Of a DNA stretch of 64,000 nucleotides, positions 59,835 through 64,000 are shown piece after piece. The DNA is taken from contig NC_063439.1 of NCBI RefSeq assembly GCF_020379485.1, forward strand, positions 24,242,098 to 24,306,097. Direction: 5' to 3'. The position numbers and the translations under genes were made by a program. The notes under the pieces were generated by a model. The model worked only from the letters and a program-made list of their open reading frames with translations, was not told where the DNA came from and ran no database searches. The DNA comes from Brassica napus. Its lineage: Eukaryota > Streptophyta > Magnoliopsida > Brassicales > Brassicaceae. Every line of letters starts with the position of its first letter. Position 1 is the stretch's first letter.

Positions 59835-60585
59835 TATTATTTAGTTGACAACAAAAACATTCAATCATTCAAAAACTTTTTTAGAAAATTGAGGTGAACA
59901 TGACAGATTCAACTCAATCATCCAATAATTGTTTTCTTGTTTTAATTATTTCAGCTTTTAAGATATTTTTTCAGAAAACATTGATAACATCAAAATCGAC
60001 TATTCAGGGAGTGATATTGTAACTCTGAATCTTTATTGTATATTTTTTTGTTGTCATGTTTAGCAGAAGCAAACCACAGCATAATAAATTCAGCAACAAA
60101 AGCAAAAGAAAATGAAATAGAGCATTCTTCTATCCCCTAGGACAAGGAAGTCTACAATCTTTAATTTGATGATGCTGATTTTATTCGGGAAAATAAACTC
60201 ATCAATCTTTTTCAGTGATATAAAAAAATGCCACTTGTGCTATTAATTCTTATTAAGAATCCTACTTGGTATACCCCGCATCTAATTGTTGGTGTTTATC
60301 ATCCTCTCTGGTCCCAAAAAGCTGTGTTCTTAGAAAACATAATAATTATGCAAATGGTTTGACCATTATTAGCTTGGTCTACAAGTAGGCCTGATATACA
60401 CATCCTTTAGATTATATAATAACATGGATAATGTTAATCCCATCATTCAAAAAGAAAAAAAAAAGATGCAAGCGAAAGTCACTAAACAGTAGAAAACCAT
60501 TACAATACAATGAGCCTGTTCATACATGCAGACACCAAAAATCAACAAAAGTGGTTCATGTAGTGATGTTGTTCATTTGGTAGAC

Positions 60586-63500
60586 TTAGGCAGGCGTTTT
60601 CTGAGAAACTGCAAAGCTTCCAGGGTTGATAGTAATGCTCTTTGTGCAGTTATCTGTTTTGTAGATTCCCACCAATCTATCTGCTAGCTCAAACATGTTG
60701 TTCCTCAGACTGCACCATTTTCATATATTAGATCTCAAAACTTCTTTGCTTGTATAATTTTTCTTTTTTTCAGCATTTTAATATGAAAGCCAGTTACAAA
60801 AAAGAAAAAACCTCTTTCACTTGAATAGTTCATACATAACATTAATGTCTGTTGGAATAAAATAAGAGACTGAACTGACCTGATGATAATGAACTGAGCA
60901 TCTTTAGTACGGTCCTTCACGTAGTGTCCAACGATAGATACGTTCTTGAAATCTAGTGAGGAAAAAAAAGGGAGTCAAACACTTATTCAGGGATCAACTG
61001 AGTTTTGCAGATAATATTACAACTGAGTAATAGAAGTCTTACCGAGAGCGGCGTCGATTTCGTCCATGACGTAAAGCGGTGTAGGCTTGTAGTGATGGAG
61101 TGCAAAGACTAGTGCGAGTGAGCTCAGTGTCTGTAAGTAAGAGACAGAGAGAAGTCATTTAAAAGAGTTGAGAGACAGATTGGTGAGATAAAGTGTTAAG
61201 ATATGAATGGCTATTTTCTCAAAAGACCTTTTCACCACCGGACAAGTTTGCAATGTTCTTCCAGCTCTTCTTTGGAGGTCTTACACTGAAAACCACACCT
61301 TCTGAGAAAGGGTCCAGCGAGTCTACAAGCTCGAGCTCTGCATCACCTCCGAGAGTGATCATCTGCAGCATCATATTTGTAAAAATTAATTAGGGATATA
61401 GATAAAGATGTATAAGATAGGCTAAGGCAAAAACGATTTAGCTCAAGCTGTAAGCTTTGCAAAGCAAGTCAGAATTCATAGAAAGACATCATAACTCATG
61501 GACTTGTAAGTTTTCTCATCATTTCTGGATATTATTTGCCAAGCTTATGGAGTTGTAAACAATGTTCAAAAGGAAGCTAACCTGATACATTTCTTTCAGT
61601 TTTAACGATATTGTGTTAAATCCTGCCATAAACTCATCCAACCTGAAATCATTTCAAAGTCATCCAAGTTAGTTTCATGAGACCAATAACAAAAGGGGAA
61701 AATATATAAATACGCAGAACAATTAGAAGGTGTGGAGTACCTTCTCTTTCTCAATTCATCATGCTGCTTCCTTATGTCATCACGTTCTTGGGTTACAGAG
61801 TTAAGTTCATCTACCCTCCCATTGTAAAGTTCCACTTTGCTCCGATACCTAATAGTAATTAGAGCAAACCATCAAGAAAGCTAGTGAAACATGTGTCGAT
61901 TGGATTACACAATATAAAACAAATTAAATTCTTACTCCGCGATTGAGTCAAGATTTGGATTCAACTCTTTCAGCTGAGCCTCCAGTAAGGCAGCCATTTC
62001 AAGAGCCTTTTTTAGATCACAAGCTTCGTTCAAATTATTATCCATCAATGTTGCTTGAAGCTTATCCGGATCAACAAGATCTTTCTGAATTCTGCAATGG
62101 AGAAATGACAAATTTGAGATCCAAATGAGGTAGGTGTCATGGATGGGGGGTTCACCATACGTACTGTTCCATGTGCTTTGTGAGTGCAATCTGCAAGTCG
62201 TTGAGTTTCTTCTTGTAGCCCTTCTCTTTCAATTCTAATTCATTGTACTTCTTTTTCATATCTTGAACTTTGAATTCTGCATCGACCTGTGTACGACTTA
62301 GGTATTAGATGATGAAAAGCACCCTAAGTGGCAACCAGCAAGAAAGAAAAGGATTCGGTTGTTTGTTACCCTAGATGCCTTCAACTCATCCACAGACTTT
62401 TTCAGCTTCTCAAAATTGGATTTTGCTTCAGTCAGCACGTCTTTATGTTCATCAATCAACTGCACAACACAAAGGACTGCTCTATGACTCTTATCCAATA
62501 GTATGGAGATAAAAAGATATAAGGACAGTTAAAAACCTTCTGTGTTTCTTTATACTTCTCTTGGATTGCAAATGCTTTCTGTTCTATAGATTTGAATACC
62601 GTCAGCAATTTTTCCTTCTCACCCTCTAGCCTTTCTTTCTCTCGAGTCCCGTCTTCAATCCCCTTTGTTAACTTCTTTATCATTTTCTGGTGTGTTTCTA
62701 TTTGAACATTACATCGATTGATCTCTGTATTACTTTTGTCAATGTCCTAAACATGTGCAAAATAAGTTAGGAACACTCAACAGTGAGCTCACTAACAGCA
62801 AGCTAAGAGCAGAAAACTTACGGTCTGAATCTTCTCAACCTTTGCCTTTTGTCCTTTCAGATTTTCCCCACCAGCGTTCTCTATGCTGGTTTGCAGCTCC
62901 AAAGCCTAAAACAAGAAACACCACTCAGTTCTAGATACAGGATAATAATACGATGGAACAAATCCATGGATTATGCTTTGAATGATCCAAGTCCAACGCA
63001 CTCAAGATTTTCTAAACATGGCTGTTAGACCATGAAAAGATAGGAACACGGAGGATTAGCCGCATTTCAAAACATAAAAAAAATAACTAATGCTACGTAC
63101 TTTTTCCTTCAGCTGTTTAGAACCCTTCTCAAGTTTTTCAATCTCTTTTTCTTCTTTGGAGATGATTTTCTTGAGCTCTTTAAGCCTGTCTATCTCATCT
63201 GTCTTTGGCTGAGATGCAGCTTCCAGCGAAGCTAGTTGTTTCTCCAGGTAATTATGCTCTGAGTTGAGACTTTCGATCTATTAGATGGAAGAAAGAAACG
63301 TTTTATTGCAGTTAAGACAATTTGATCATATATTTCAGGGAGGGCTACACTGATAAGATCACAGGAGACAATACCTCCCTTTGGCTTTTCGCCAGCTCCA
63401 TCTCGAGGCGAGAGGCTTCGTTTTCTGCAGCCCGATATTGTCTCACCGCATTGCCAATCTTTTCACGGATGTGGTTTAACATGTCAACAATTTTGAAGAG

Positions 63501-64000
63501 CTCGTTTTCTGCATTAGCAACAACTTCGCCAGACACACCAGTGGCTCGAATCGAGGTTCCCATTCTTCCTCCACGTGGCTTGCCTCCACCTCCACTCATG
63601 GTGCCAGATTTTTCAAAGAGAGCACCGTCAAGAGTCACGACTCTTTGAAATTCTCTGTTCCCACCATATGCAATACGTGTTGCCTGATAACCAAAACAAA
63701 TTGTATATCATAGTTCAGCTGTTGGTCCATAGAAACTTTGTATTTTATGAGGTATTAGTCATCTTCTTTTCATTAAATTAGCTAAGCATAGCTGAATTCA
63801 TCCGTATTAAGGCCAGTAAATAAATGTTGTTGCTGAGCCAGTCTTAATAAGCAAACATAATATACCTGATCAAGATCTTTTGCCACAACAGTGTTTCCCA
63901 AGGATGCGTAGAATGCAAGTTTCATCCTCTCATCCTTAACTCTAATCAGATCAAAGAGGCGTGGAACATCCTCGGGTGTCTTCACTCTCTCCTTCAATCT
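60586..64000 (-). CDS. SMC4: Condensin subunit SMC4 (C-terminal half, runs off the window)
   Basis: ATPase core subunit of condensin, which compacts mitotic chromosomes. Fourteen exons are visible, all GT-AG: 64000-63866 (partial), 63683-63375, 63277-63101, 62905-62822, 62746-62537, 62459-62370, 62286-62165, 62091-61936, 61848-61741, 61642-61582, 61362-61228, 61130-61043, 60952-60880 and 60709-60586. They encode 623 residues, about half the usual 1240. In order: the later part of the hinge ([21 protein letters not shown], then [13 protein letters not shown]); a long coiled coil; and the C-terminal ATPase head with the ABC signature LSGGEK, Walker [12 protein letters not shown] and the tail SITINPGSF. 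The N-terminal half (Walker A head and first coiled coil) lies beyond 64000. SMC4 rather than SMC1, 2 or 3 by overall similarity to At5g48600. Confidence 0.95.

Larger units (their letters stand above)
59352..60585. other. Spacer between the AIG2 array and SMC4
   Basis: 3' flanks of copy D (plus) and SMC4 (minus), which converge here. It contains a micro-insertion at 59553 and a Stowaway MITE at 59595. The change of synteny from a chromosome-3-type to a chromosome-5-type gene order lies in this spacer. Confidence 0.65.

Overview
This is a plant nuclear window, almost certainly from Brassica or a close relative. The genes have GT-AG introns, the intergenic DNA is AT-rich and full of Helitrons, hAT, Harbinger, Stowaway and Mutator-type elements, and the encoded proteins are near-identical to Arabidopsis proteins. 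From about 2.2 to 59.4 kb the gene order follows a stretch of Arabidopsis chromosome 3 (about At3g29160 down to At3g28940) read in reverse, with many Arabidopsis genes missing in between, as expected after whole-genome triplication and gene loss. The orthology statements come from memory of the Arabidopsis families, not from a search.

Layout. 0-13 kb: SnRK1 kinase KIN11 (complete, 10 coding exons), then a tandem duplication that copied the last KIN11 exon plus a small lipid-transfer-protein gene. This gives two LTP genes (8.6 and 10.4 kb) and a dead KIN11 exon (9.2 kb). Three Helitrons and two hAT-like elements have landed in the duplication. The undamaged copy shows the empty sites, so the element ends can be called to the base. 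12.6-17.3 kb: a KxDL (BORC/BLOC-1-type) protein, tRNA-Pro(AGG), pectin methylesterase PME31 and a Gly/Lys/Asp-rich protein. 19.5-25.5 kb: NAC059-type transcription factor, MITEs and a small membrane protein. 25.5-33.8 kb: a gene-poor, transposon-derived desert. 33.9-42.4 kb: expansin EXPA5, a lipoate/biotin ligase-family protein and CML45. 43.2-51.0 kb: a Helitron, the DCN1-like protein AAR3, a Harbinger-type element and an AVT-type amino-acid transporter whose 3' region carries a 1.4-kb palindromic Mutator-like element. 53-59.4 kb: a tandem array of four AIG2/gamma-glutamyl-cyclotransferase-fold genes. 60.6-64 kb: the C-terminal half of condensin subunit SMC4, on the minus strand and running off the window. 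In Arabidopsis SMC4 is on chromosome 5, so a synteny break lies between about 59.4 and 60.6 kb.

The genes are independent housekeeping, regulatory and stress genes rather than one pathway. Apart from the local duplications (LTP pair, AIG2 array) there is no functional cluster.

The most unusual signal is a set of tiny insertions. At least fourteen places hold an A- or T-run with at most a few extra bases (10-33 bp in twelve cases, 122 and 211 bp in two), each flanked by an exact 9-18-bp direct repeat of the target. They look like LINE-type retroposition events truncated almost to the poly(A) tail. In twelve of the fourteen the base just before the A-run, read in the sense direction, is C. One intergenic site (57.66-57.78 kb) was hit three times in series.
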